From positions 1 to 64,000 of the forward strand of contig JAHFBF010000003.1 in assembly GCA_023250195.1 (NCBI GenBank): DNA of 64,000 bases, read 5' to 3'. Positions 39,754 through 48,769 of the stretch are shown piece after piece (within the stretch, counting starts at the first letter, position 1; each line of letters starts with the position of its first letter). The position numbers and the translations under genes were made by a program. The stretch comes from Candidatus Melainabacteria bacterium. GTDB taxonomy: Bacteria; Cyanobacteriota; Vampirovibrionia; 2-02-FULL-35-15. Under the pieces are notes generated by a model, which was not told where the DNA came from, did no database searches, and worked only from the letters and a program-made list of their open reading frames with translations.

Positions 39754-39875
39754 ATCATTGCGAGGAGCAAGAGCGATGAAGCAATCTCACCAACAAATTA
39801 CATAAATGATAGCTAGATTGCCACTCCTCACGGAGTTTACCCTGAGCGCAGCGAATGGGTTCGGCTTGCAATGAC
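39754..39875. mobile_element. Short form of the dispersed GTCATTGCGAGGAGC element (empty site)
   Basis: atcattgcgaggagcaagagcgatgaagcaatctc...ggttcggcttgcaatgac; matches the outer layer of 32181-32513 without the inner module. Confidence 0.75.
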
Positions 39876-39945
39876 GTGTTACAAAATATTATTGTTTAGC
39901 ATATATTATGGTTTACTTACTATTAAAGGTGGATATTGAGTCTAA

Positions 39946-41484
39946 ATGAATTCCCTGCTTAATAGATTACCCTGGTTAATTATTTTCTTTGGTGCTTTTC
40001 TAAGACTGCACCAGTATTTTTTCAACAGATCTCTTTGGTTAGATGAAGCGTTTATTTCTCTGAATATACTTAACAGGCCTTACCTTAAGCTTCTTGAAGC
40101 ACTGGACTTTAATCAAGGAGGACCCGTCGGGTTTTTAATACTGACAAAATCTTTTGTTCAGTTATTTGGAAATAGTGATTACATCTTAAGACTGTATCCA
40201 ATTTTATGCGGACTGATTTCTCTTATTCTTTTTTATAAGTTTGTGAAAAATAGACTTGAGCCAAAAGTTGCCCTGATTGCACTTTTTCTTTTTGCGATTT
40301 GTGATCCATTGGTTTTTTATTCTTCGGAAGTAAAACAATATTCCGGTGATGTGGTCATGACTATGGCTTTATATCTTTTAGCAGTTTATATGGAACAAAA
40401 TACTTTAACTCTAAAAAAAACATTATTTGCTGCAGTTATTGGAGCTGTTGCAATTTGGTTTTCTCACCCAGCGATATTTGTCTTATTGGGAATCGGATTT
40501 ACTATTACTATAAGTTTTATAAGCCAGAAACTCTGGGAGAAGGTTGGCAGAATGTTTGTTTGCTGGGTGTTCTGGATTGCCAGTTTAATAACTTTGTATT
40601 ATGCAAACCTGAGTAAATTAAATGCAAATGCCATTGAATATTTTGGAGTTGATAGTTTTATGCAGATTCTTCCTACTCCTGAATGGATATATTCCAGGTT
40701 TGGAGATGTCTTTTACCTTATGAAGCTATCACAATACCGCCTGCCGCAGATATTGTTTGTAATTGGTGTGATTTGTATGGGATTAAAAAAAAGACATTTG
40801 TTCTATATGCTTTCTTCTCCGATTCTTTTTACTTTAATAGCTTCTTCTTTTCATAAATATCCGTTTGTTGGCAGGTTGTTATTATTTCTTGTGCCGCTTT
40901 ATCTGATTTTAATTGCGGAAGGAGCTGGTTACTGTATTAATTTTGTTAATCGCTTCTCTCCTTTTTTACAGATTATAGTCATTGGATTTTTGATTTTTAG
41001 TCCTTTGCAGTATGCAGTAAATTGTTTAGTAACTCCAAGAACAGTTCAGGAAATAAAAGAAGTTTTAGCTTTTATAAAAGAGAGAAGAAAACCAGGTGAT
41101 GTAATCTATGTTTATCACTCTGCACAATATGCCTTTAAATATTATGCAAAGAAATTTGGATTTAATGATGACTTTCTTATAGAATATTCAGAACATTCTT
41201 CAGATCCTTCAGCATTGGACCGTTATGAAAAGCCTGGATATAACACAATAGTTTTAGGGATTACTTCTCCTGAGAATAAAGTTAGATATATAGATCAATT
41301 AAACAAACTTCGTGGCAACAGCAGGGTTTGGATTTTATTTTCTCATGTATGGGAAGATGAAGGAAGTCTTATATTAAAACACCTGGATAAAATTGGGATA
41401 AGAAGACACTTAATTAAAAACCCCGGATATTTTAATGGCTCGGCAGCTTATCTATATGATTTAAGTTCAACTGCTAATCCGTAG
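39946..41484 (+). CDS. ArnT/GT39-like membrane glycosyltransferase
   Basis: Multi-TM; LWLDEAFISLNIL and YSSEVKQYSGDVVMTM motifs typical of GT-C family. Confidence 0.75.
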   Translation: MNSLLNRLPWLIIFFGAFLRLHQYFFNRSLWLDEAFISLNILNRPYLKLLEALDFNQGGPVGFLILTKSFVQLFGNSDYILRLYPILCGLISLILFYKFVKNRLEPKVALIALFLFAICDPLVFYSSEVKQYSGDVVMTMALYLLAVYMEQNTLTLKKTLFAAVIGAVAIWFSHPAIFVLLGIGFTITISFISQKLWEKVGRMFVCWVFWIASLITLYYANLSKLNANAIEYFGVDSFMQILPTPEWIYSRFGDVFYLMKLSQYRLPQILFVIGVICMGLKKRHLFYMLSSPILFTLIASSFHKYPFVGRLLLFLVPLYLILIAEGAGYCINFVNRFSPFLQIIVIGFLIFSPLQYAVNCLVTPRTVQEIKEVLAFIKERRKPGDVIYVYHSAQYAFKYYAKKFGFNDDFLIEYSEHSSDPSALDRYEKPGYNTIVLGITSPENKVRYIDQLNKLRGNSRVWILFSHVWEDEGSLILKHLDKIGIRRHLIKNPGYFNGSAAYLYDLSSTANP

Positions 41485-41539
41485 AAATTAGATTCCAATA
41501 AAGCTTACAATTTACGTGGTGTCAGATTGAGGAAAGAAA

Positions 41540-43189
41540 TTAATCAACAGGTACACCAGCCATTGCTGCTGAATCTCTGTCCATATAAACTTCTATCTCT
41601 GTCATTCCTTCAGTATTCATGGTTGTCTCACTGTGCATGTTATCTCTGTAGCCAACCATTCCATCTCCATCTTCATCAAGATTAATAATCATTCCATTTT
41701 GAGGCTCTATAAAAATTATTCCACCACTAGTAGTATGAACATCTGTTACAGCATGCCCATCCATACCATTATTCATCCATATGGCAGTGAAAGTCGTATC
41801 GAAGCCCTGATCCATAAGATCCATTCCAAGTCCTTCAGCAAAATCATCACAATCATAAGTGCTCGCCATGTATGTCATCCCTGGTACAGTACTCATACCA
41901 ACTGCATCTTGGAGCATACTGACAAAACTGCTGCTTGTACCACCGGAGCTGGTTACTGTAGTCCCACCCCCAGAAGTATTTCCACCTGAAGTTGTTACTG
42001 TACTTCCACTACCTGAAGAACTTGTCGCTCCACCAGAAGAACCTAAAGGACCCTTACAACTACCATCAAAATCTAAATCTACAAAAACATCAAAGAAAGA
42101 ATTAACAAATGTCATATCCTGTGGATTAACAAAGAAAGACAGACCCAGCTGATTATTTCCCTGTGGGTTGAAAGGGAAATTATTTAATGGAAATATAAGA
42201 CTCATGTCTCCAATAATTTGAACTATGCTGCGAGGTCCGGTTTCAGCTCCATTTGCTGCAGGACCAAGTTCAAAAGTACCACCAGGAAAACCAGATGGAG
42301 GAGTAAGAGTAATATCAAAGTCATCACAATTAAAATCACTAAACCCCATTAAAATAGCCTGAGAATTATTAAATGGGAAAAAGCCAGTTTCAATTATAGT
42401 CATTGAAGGGGTTGATCCAGTACCAAAATTAATTACACTTAGTTTTTGAATAGTAGTACGATTAAGTATTATTGGTGAACTTGAAATTGCGACTCCTGCA
42501 GTTGTTTTATCGTTAGGGCCTCCTTTTTTAGGTCCAAGACAACCAATTACTACATTACCATCTTCTCTACATGATTTAATTGTTTTTCTTGCGCATTCTT
42601 CAATAGGAAAAGTTAAGCTACTATCTTCACAGCATAAGAATAAGTCACATGCATCTCCAATACCATCACCATCTACATCTTTTTGTTCCGGGTTATTTAC
42701 CAGAGGACAATTATCTTTTTTCCCTGCTATACCATCACTGTCAGAATCACTATCACAAACATCAGGGATTCCATTTCCATTTTCATCCAGAGCAGTTAAT
42801 TCCTTTAAATCATTTATTGTATTTTGAAATTGATCTACTAATTCACCTGGAACACAATTTCTTTTTTTTGACTCATTACAAGCTCTGTTTTTAATTGCAG
42901 TTACTACACGATCTAATTTAGAAAAAACAACTTTAAGTCTTGAAACACATGACTGACCTTCTTGAGAAACTGCATCATTCAATTGTTTTACAGCAGAATT
43001 AATTATTCTTGAAAGACTTCTTGTACTGCTTGAGGATGAAAGCTCTGATTGAATATCATTAAGTGAAGAAACATTATCCGATATAGCACTAATATCATCT
43101 TCATTAAGTGCAGAGACGGCCATAACCGTAATAAGAGCAAATACTAAAATTAGAATTAGAGTTTTGATAGTTGTCTTCATGTGTTTCAC
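41540..43189 (-). CDS. Secreted thrombospondin type 3 repeat protein
   Basis: Signal peptide; DENGNGIPDVCDSDSDSDGIAGKKDNCPLVNNPEQKDVDGDGIGDACD. Confidence 0.85.
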   Translation of the reverse strand: MKHMKTTIKTLILILVFALITVMAVSALNEDDISAISDNVSSLNDIQSELSSSSSTRSLSRIINSAVKQLNDAVSQEGQSCVSRLKVVFSKLDRVVTAIKNRACNESKKRNCVPGELVDQFQNTINDLKELTALDENGNGIPDVCDSDSDSDGIAGKKDNCPLVNNPEQKDVDGDGIGDACDLFLCCEDSSLTFPIEECARKTIKSCREDGNVVIGCLGPKKGGPNDKTTAGVAISSSPIILNRTTIQKLSVINFGTGSTPSMTIIETGFFPFNNSQAILMGFSDFNCDDFDITLTPPSGFPGGTFELGPAANGAETGPRSIVQIIGDMSLIFPLNNFPFNPQGNNQLGLSFFVNPQDMTFVNSFFDVFVDLDFDGSCKGPLGSSGGATSSSGSGSTVTTSGGNTSGGGTTVTSSGGTSSSFVSMLQDAVGMSTVPGMTYMASTYDCDDFAEGLGMDLMDQGFDTTFTAIWMNNGMDGHAVTDVHTTSGGIIFIEPQNGMIINLDEDGDGMVGYRDNMHSETTMNTEGMTEIEVYMDRDSAAMAGVPVD

Positions 43190-43270
43190 CTTAGCTTTTT
43201 CCTGTAACCAATATTTCTACTTTAGATTACCTTAGTTTTGCAAATCGGGGATATTTTGTAACATAAAATA

Positions 43271-43303
43271 AAAAGTCTTGTATTTATGCGAAAGTGGCTT
43301 GAC
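43271..43303 (+). repeat. ~33-bp repeat, left-type copy (upstream of dps)
   Basis: aaaagtcttgtatttatgcgaaagtggcttgac; shares tatttatgcgaaagt with 53001-53035. Confidence 0.65.
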
Positions 43304-43352
43304 TAAGGAATAGTTTATAATTACAAATGTAAAAAACAAGGGAGAATACCAG

Positions 43353-43841
43353 ATGAAAATGAAAGCACTACCACAGATTGATATTGGAATTAACGAAAAA
43401 GAAAGAAAAGAAATATCAGAGGGTTTATCAAAATTGCTTGCTGATACTTATACTCTTTATTTAAAAACTCACAACTTTCATTGGAACGTTACTGGACCTA
43501 TGTTTAATACTCTACACCTTATGTTTGAACAAGAATACAACGAGTTTGCATTGGCAGTTGATTTAATTGCAGAGAGAATCAGAGCTTTAGGTTTTCCTGC
43601 ACCTGGAACCTATGGAGAATTTTCAAAGTTATCATCGATACTTGAAAATCCTGGTATTGTTCCATCTGCTGAAGAGATGATAAAACTACTAGTTGAAGGG
43701 AATGAATCTGTTGTCAAAACAGCCAGAGCAATTTTCCCAACTGCAGAAAGAGCAAATGATGAATCAACCTGTGACTTACTTACTCAAAGAATGCAGGTTC
43801 ACGAGAAAACAGCTTGGATGTTGAGAAGCATGATTTCATGA
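43353..43841 (+). CDS. dps: DNA starvation/stationary phase protection protein Dps
   Basis: [46 protein letters not shown] ferroxidase-site motif. Confidence 0.97.
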   Translation: MKMKALPQIDIGINEKERKEISEGLSKLLADTYTLYLKTHNFHWNVTGPMFNTLHLMFEQEYNEFALAVDLIAERIRALGFPAPGTYGEFSKLSSILENPGIVPSAEEMIKLLVEGNESVVKTARAIFPTAERANDESTCDLLTQRMQVHEKTAWMLRSMIS

Positions 43842-43846
43842 AAATA

Positions 43847-43881
43847 AAAAAAGCCTTATATTTTTAAGAAAGTGGCTTGAT
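43847..43881 (+). repeat. ~33-bp repeat, right-type copy (downstream of dps)
   Basis: aaaagccttatatttttaagaaagtggcttgat; shares ccttatatttttaagaaag with 54601-54632. Confidence 0.65.
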
Positions 43882-43916
43882 TGCACAGAATCGAATTAGG
43901 TTTATCTTAGCTGTAT

Positions 43917-44882
43917 TTAAGGTTCACCACTCATAATACTTAAAGTTGGTATAACCTCAATTGAAAAGGTTATGTTTTCTTTTGTTCTGTCTTTTAAGAG
44001 ATTTTCTATGAGCATTACTTGATACGGAGTAATTGATTGACCATCTCCTCTAATAACAGCCGTCACTTCTATTGGTTTTAAGAACTTTGTTACCCTTACT
44101 TCAACAATTTCAATTCGTTTAAATGTTTTAGTCTCTTTTTTCAAAACCTGCTTTACTTCTCTTTTAAGTTTTGACTCTTTATATAAATCAACTAATGAAA
44201 AGCTCAAAGGCACAACAATTAAAGCAGTTATAAATGCTGTTGAAACAAACCATTTCCATGTCTGAACAAATCTATGATAACCCAAAATAAAGAATGTTAT
44301 ACAACTTGCAAGGAGAATACCATTTAAGTTTGTGATAAATAATAAAGCTGAACCAATTGTTGAATTAATATCATGATGAGCAATTTCATACCCTACTACA
44401 CAAAGAGGTGGCATTAATGCTACTGCAATAGCAACTCCACCAATAGTCTGTGCAAGTTTTTCCTGCGATCTTACATAAGCTCCTGTAGCTCCTGCAAAGA
44501 TTGCAACACCTAAATCTAATAGATTGGGTTTTGTTCTGGCAATTATTTCTGCTGTTGGTTCAGGGCTATTTATGACTAAAGAAAGAAGTGCTGAAATTAA
44601 AATTGATGTGATTATTCCTACTGTAATTGTTATTACGGCATCCTTAAGGTTTTCAAGATCACCAGTCAGCCCTTCTATTGAAATGGCAAGTAAAGGTTGC
44701 ATTAGTGGAGCAATAATCATTGCACCAATTACGACAGAAGCGTTGTTTAAATGCAATCCAAGTGTTGCTATTAAACAAGAAAAAATTGTAAGAAGTATAA
44801 ATGGTAGTTTGAGCTTTGCTTCTTCATTTATTTCACTTAGTAAAGTAGCTAAGTTTCTTGTTTTTAAATCAAATACTTTCAT
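43917..44882 (-). CDS. TIGR00341/DUF389 family membrane protein
   Basis: NNASVVIGAMIIAPLMQPLLAISIEGLTGD, ALMPPLCVVGYEIA. Confidence 0.85.
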   Translation of the reverse strand: MKVFDLKTRNLATLLSEINEEAKLKLPFILLTIFSCLIATLGLHLNNASVVIGAMIIAPLMQPLLAISIEGLTGDLENLKDAVITITVGIITSILISALLSLVINSPEPTAEIIARTKPNLLDLGVAIFAGATGAYVRSQEKLAQTIGGVAIAVALMPPLCVVGYEIAHHDINSTIGSALLFITNLNGILLASCITFFILGYHRFVQTWKWFVSTAFITALIVVPLSFSLVDLYKESKLKREVKQVLKKETKTFKRIEIVEVRVTKFLKPIEVTAVIRGDGQSITPYQVMLIENLLKDRTKENITFSIEVIPTLSIMSGEP

Positions 44883-44977
44883 TTTTAAACCTTACATCAT
44901 TTTATCCAACTTGTTTAGTTTAGATATAACTTGTTTAAATTCCCCAATAACAATACTTTAGTGTACAGTAATTACTT

Positions 44978-46246
44978 GTGAACTCTTTTAATTTTATTTT
45001 TGCAAATCTTGTATTAATTATTGCTTATGTTTTTATAGCACTTGAAAAAATTCCACGTGTTGTTGTTGCGCTTCTTGGTGCTTCGGCCATTTTAATAACA
45101 GGAGTAATAACTCAAGAAGAAGCATTTAAATACGTTGACTTTAATGTTATTTTTCTTCTGGTTGGAATGATGATACTGGTTAATGTTCTTCAACAAACAG
45201 GAGCAATTAAATGGTATTCAATATTCCTTGCTAAAAAAACAAATGGAAATCTTGTCTTACTTCTTATTTATTTTTCAATATTTACCGCTATTTTATCTGC
45301 ATTTTTAGACAATGTTACTACTGTAATTTTAGTGGCTGCAGTTACTTTGTACATAGCGAATGAATTGAAATTAAATCCTATTCCTTTTTTAGTTAGTGAA
45401 ATTATTGCAGCAAATGTTGGTGGTACAGCTACTTTAATTGGCGATCCACCAAATATTATGATTGGCAGTGCAGCTAATTTAGATTTTAATCAGTTTATTA
45501 TTCATATATGCCCTCTTGTAATTTTGGCTTTTCCAGTAGTGCTTCTTACTCTATATTTTTTATACAAGAAAGAATTAGTGGTTTCAAAAGAGTCAAGGGA
45601 AAAACTAACATCTATGCCACTGGATGGGGTTATAACAGATAAACCTCTTATGATTAAATCATTGCTTATAATTGGCTTAGTTCTTATTGGATTTCTTTTT
45701 CATGGCGTCTTGCATTTAGAAGCAGGTACTATTGCAATTGCAGGTGCTTCGATACTGATGGTTTTTGAAAATAAAAAAGATATTTGGAATGATGTTGAAT
45801 GGACTACAATATTTTTCTTTATCGGGCTGTTTATAATAGTTGGTGCTGTAGAAAAGGTTGGGACTATAGACTATCTTTCAGAGCTTATTTTCAAAGCTAC
45901 AAAAGGTGATTTCAAAACTACAACTTTGGCACTTATTTGGTTTTCTGCAATAGTTTCAGCCATAGTAGACAACATTCCTTTTACCGCAACAGTAATACCT
46001 TTAATTCAAAATCTTGGAAAACACTATTCGAATCTAACACCGCTTTGGTGGTCACTAGTAGTGGGTGCAGGTTTTGGTGGAAACATAACAATAATAGGTG
46101 CAGCTGCAAACGTTTTAATTTCTGATCAGGCAAAAAGAGCCGGCTATCCAATATCTTTTTTTGAATATTTTAAAGTTGGTGCTCTAATTGGAATAGAAAC
46201 ATTAGCTCTTTCCACAATTTATATCTGGTTTAGATATTTAAATTAA
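44978..46246 (+). CDS. ArsB/NhaD-type anion permease
   Basis: FIALEKIPRVVVALLGASAILITG, LDNVTTVILVAAVTL, IGDPPNIMIGSAANLDF, VDNIPFTATVIPLI; GTG start. Confidence 0.9.
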   Translation: MNSFNFIFANLVLIIAYVFIALEKIPRVVVALLGASAILITGVITQEEAFKYVDFNVIFLLVGMMILVNVLQQTGAIKWYSIFLAKKTNGNLVLLLIYFSIFTAILSAFLDNVTTVILVAAVTLYIANELKLNPIPFLVSEIIAANVGGTATLIGDPPNIMIGSAANLDFNQFIIHICPLVILAFPVVLLTLYFLYKKELVVSKESREKLTSMPLDGVITDKPLMIKSLLIIGLVLIGFLFHGVLHLEAGTIAIAGASILMVFENKKDIWNDVEWTTIFFFIGLFIIVGAVEKVGTIDYLSELIFKATKGDFKTTTLALIWFSAIVSAIVDNIPFTATVIPLIQNLGKHYSNLTPLWWSLVVGAGFGGNITIIGAAANVLISDQAKRAGYPISFFEYFKVGALIGIETLALSTIYIWFRYLN

Positions 46247-46332
46247 CAATAGACAGAATCTTAAATTCTTAAAGATTATCACTTAAGAAGGGAGCTTATA
46301 TAACTTTATGTAGTCCTATGTAATCAGATATT

Positions 46333-47052
46333 ATGAAAAGAATAAATTCTTATTTTTTTATGTATAAATATTTAATTTCAGTCTTATTAACAGTTCTCCT
46401 GACTTTTTTACCTAACTATTCTTGTAAAGCAGTTGAAAATGATCTTGGTTTATGGGTACCTGTGTGGATAACGCTTCCAATAAATGAAAAAGTTAGTGGT
46501 CAATTGGAAATAAGTCCAAGACTTCAGGACAATGTTACAAAATTGAATCAGCTTTTTATAAGACCTTCATTAACTTATAATTTAAACAAGCATCTTTCTT
46601 TTACTCAAGGTTATTCATGGAATCCAGGATTTTATCCTTTTTCAAATAGAAGCAGAATATGGGAGCAGATTCAATTAAGCAATAACTTTTCAAAATTAAG
46701 ATTTGAAAATAGATTTAGATTAGAGGAAAGATTTATTGAAAATATTAGTGGTGTACCAGTCCGTGGACGTTATAGGATTGGAGCATGGGTTCCAATTGAT
46801 AAAGAAAAAAAATGGACATTTGTAACCTGGGATGAAATATTTGTTAACTTTAATTCTCGCCCACAGGGTCCGCAGGGAGGTTTTGACAGAAACTGGTTTT
46901 TTGCAGGAATTAATAAAAAAATCAGCGAGAATGTAAACCTTGAAGGTGGATATATGTTTCAGTACGTAAATAATCGCTCGCCAAGACAGGACTTATTAAA
47001 TCATGTCATTCTTGTAAACCTCTATATAACCTTGCCGCAGTTAATGAAATAA
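46333..47052 (+). CDS. DUF2490-like outer membrane protein
   Basis: Signal peptide; LWVPVWITLPINEKVSGQLEISPRLQDN...LFIRPSLTYNLNKHLSFTQGYSWNP...NRSRIWEQIQ. Confidence 0.75.
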   Translation: MKRINSYFFMYKYLISVLLTVLLTFLPNYSCKAVENDLGLWVPVWITLPINEKVSGQLEISPRLQDNVTKLNQLFIRPSLTYNLNKHLSFTQGYSWNPGFYPFSNRSRIWEQIQLSNNFSKLRFENRFRLEERFIENISGVPVRGRYRIGAWVPIDKEKKWTFVTWDEIFVNFNSRPQGPQGGFDRNWFFAGINKKISENVNLEGGYMFQYVNNRSPRQDLLNHVILVNLYITLPQLMK

Positions 47053-47060
47053 TATTTAAA

Positions 47061-47756
47061 CTAAAAATTTTTCACCATTTCAATTACAAAACCTTTCCTG
47101 GCAGTACGTCTGTTATTAGGGATTTGATATCCACCTACGAAGACTATATTTGAAGGAAGCTTGTATGAAAATCCTGATATGAGCAGAGCATTTGGATGAC
47201 TACCTGAAGTGTAATCAAGAATGAGACTTAGTTTTTTTGTAATAGGCTGTTCAATGCCGCCAATGTATGCCACTACATCTCTTCCAAATATTACTGTAGT
47301 AGCTACAAGAACTCCTGATGTAATCCTGGTTTTAATTTTTGGTAGTCTTGTACTTAAATGTGAGTAAACATAACCGCCTACTCCATTTCCTCTAAGAGAA
47401 ATTGGTATAAGATATCCAGCTGTGAATTTGGTTTCACTTTCTTTGTGTAAATTTATATAAGTTTTAGAACCCAGGCATAGAAGTTCATCTCTTATGTTAC
47501 GTGTTCCTACACCAGTCACTGTAAGATTTAAAGCAGTATGATGTCCGATTCCATAAGCCACATAGCCAGTAAATAAACCAAATGTATCTGAGAACTGAGC
47601 TTCAGGTTCTAAAAAAAGATGTCCCTTTTCTGTAACATCTGCAGAGGGGACATTGAAAATGGTTTGCTGAGCAAAAGCTGCTTCTTTTGAATTAATAAAC
47701 AGAAGCATAAAAACAATAAAGAATATTATTAAACCAGATTTTGAGTTAAGTAACAT
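47061..47756 (-). CDS. Hypothetical exported (outer-membrane beta-barrel-like) protein
   Basis: 231 aa, N-terminal hydrophobic signal, alternating beta-type sequence. Confidence 0.65.
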   Translation of the reverse strand: MLLNSKSGLIIFFIVFMLLFINSKEAAFAQQTIFNVPSADVTEKGHLFLEPEAQFSDTFGLFTGYVAYGIGHHTALNLTVTGVGTRNIRDELLCLGSKTYINLHKESETKFTAGYLIPISLRGNGVGGYVYSHLSTRLPKIKTRITSGVLVATTVIFGRDVVAYIGGIEQPITKKLSLILDYTSGSHPNALLISGFSYKLPSNIVFVGGYQIPNNRRTARKGFVIEMVKNF

Positions 47757-47801
47757 ACGTGCTGAATTAACAAGAGTAATTAACCAGTATAAAATGAACT
47801 A

Positions 47802-48764
47802 ATGCATTATATATACCAATGGTTTGAAAATAATTTCAATCTGGATGAAAACTTAACAAATAAAATCATAAGTACTTTGTTAATAGTTATATTTTTATTT
47901 TTAATTCAAAAGCTAATATTAAAAATTGCTCATGATAGAGTTCAGGAGCATGCATCAAGGTATATCTGGCAAAAGTTACTTGCCTATATTACTGTTGCTT
48001 TAGTAATAATATTTATAGGTAGGATTTGGCTTAAAGACTATAAAGATCTATCAACAATTTTAGGTTTTCTTACAGCGGGGTTAGTTATAGCATTAAAGGA
48101 TTTGATAGTAGACATTACCGGCTGGTTTTTAATAATCTGGAGAAAACCGTTGCATTTGGGAGATAGAATTCAGATTGGGGAACACAAAGGGGATGTTGTA
48201 GACATAAGACTTTTTCAGTTTAGTATTCTAGAGATTGGGAATTGGGTAGATGCAGAACAATTTACTGGCAGAATAGTACATATACCAAATGGAAAAATAT
48301 TTACTGACCTTATATTTAATTACAATAGAGGATTTAAATTTATCTGGGATGAAATCCCAGTGTTAATTACAAATGAAAGTGACTGGAAAAAAGCAAAAAA
48401 CATCTTGCAGAAAATTACTGAAAAACACACCTCTCATAATGTTGAAAAAGTTAAAGAAGATTTATCTGAAACAAGTAAAAAATTCTTTATTAATATTGCT
48501 TCCCTAGATCCTACTGTACACACGAAAATTGAACCATTTGGCACTTCACTTACTCTTAGATATTTATGCTTGCCCCATGAAAGAAGAACCACGCATGAAC
48601 TTATTTCAGAAGCAATTTTAGAAGAGTTTGCAAAACACGATGACATTGATTTTGCTTATCCAACTCATCGTATTTATAGCAATCTCTTAGAAGGAAAGGG
48701 TGTAAAAAAATCTGACAGTGGTTCTATACAGCTAGCATTTTCTAATCCTTTCAGTAGGAAGTAA
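47802..48764 (+). CDS. mscS: MscS-family mechanosensitive ion channel
   Basis: ILGFLTAGLVIALKDLIVDITGWFLIIWRKPLHLGDRIQIGEHKGDVVDIRLFQFSI...IPNGKIFTD. Confidence 0.92.
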   Translation: MHYIYQWFENNFNLDENLTNKIISTLLIVIFLFLIQKLILKIAHDRVQEHASRYIWQKLLAYITVALVIIFIGRIWLKDYKDLSTILGFLTAGLVIALKDLIVDITGWFLIIWRKPLHLGDRIQIGEHKGDVVDIRLFQFSILEIGNWVDAEQFTGRIVHIPNGKIFTDLIFNYNRGFKFIWDEIPVLITNESDWKKAKNILQKITEKHTSHNVEKVKEDLSETSKKFFINIASLDPTVHTKIEPFGTSLTLRYLCLPHERRTTHELISEAILEEFAKHDDIDFAYPTHRIYSNLLEGKGVKKSDSGSIQLAFSNPFSRK

Positions 48765-48769
48765 AAAAT

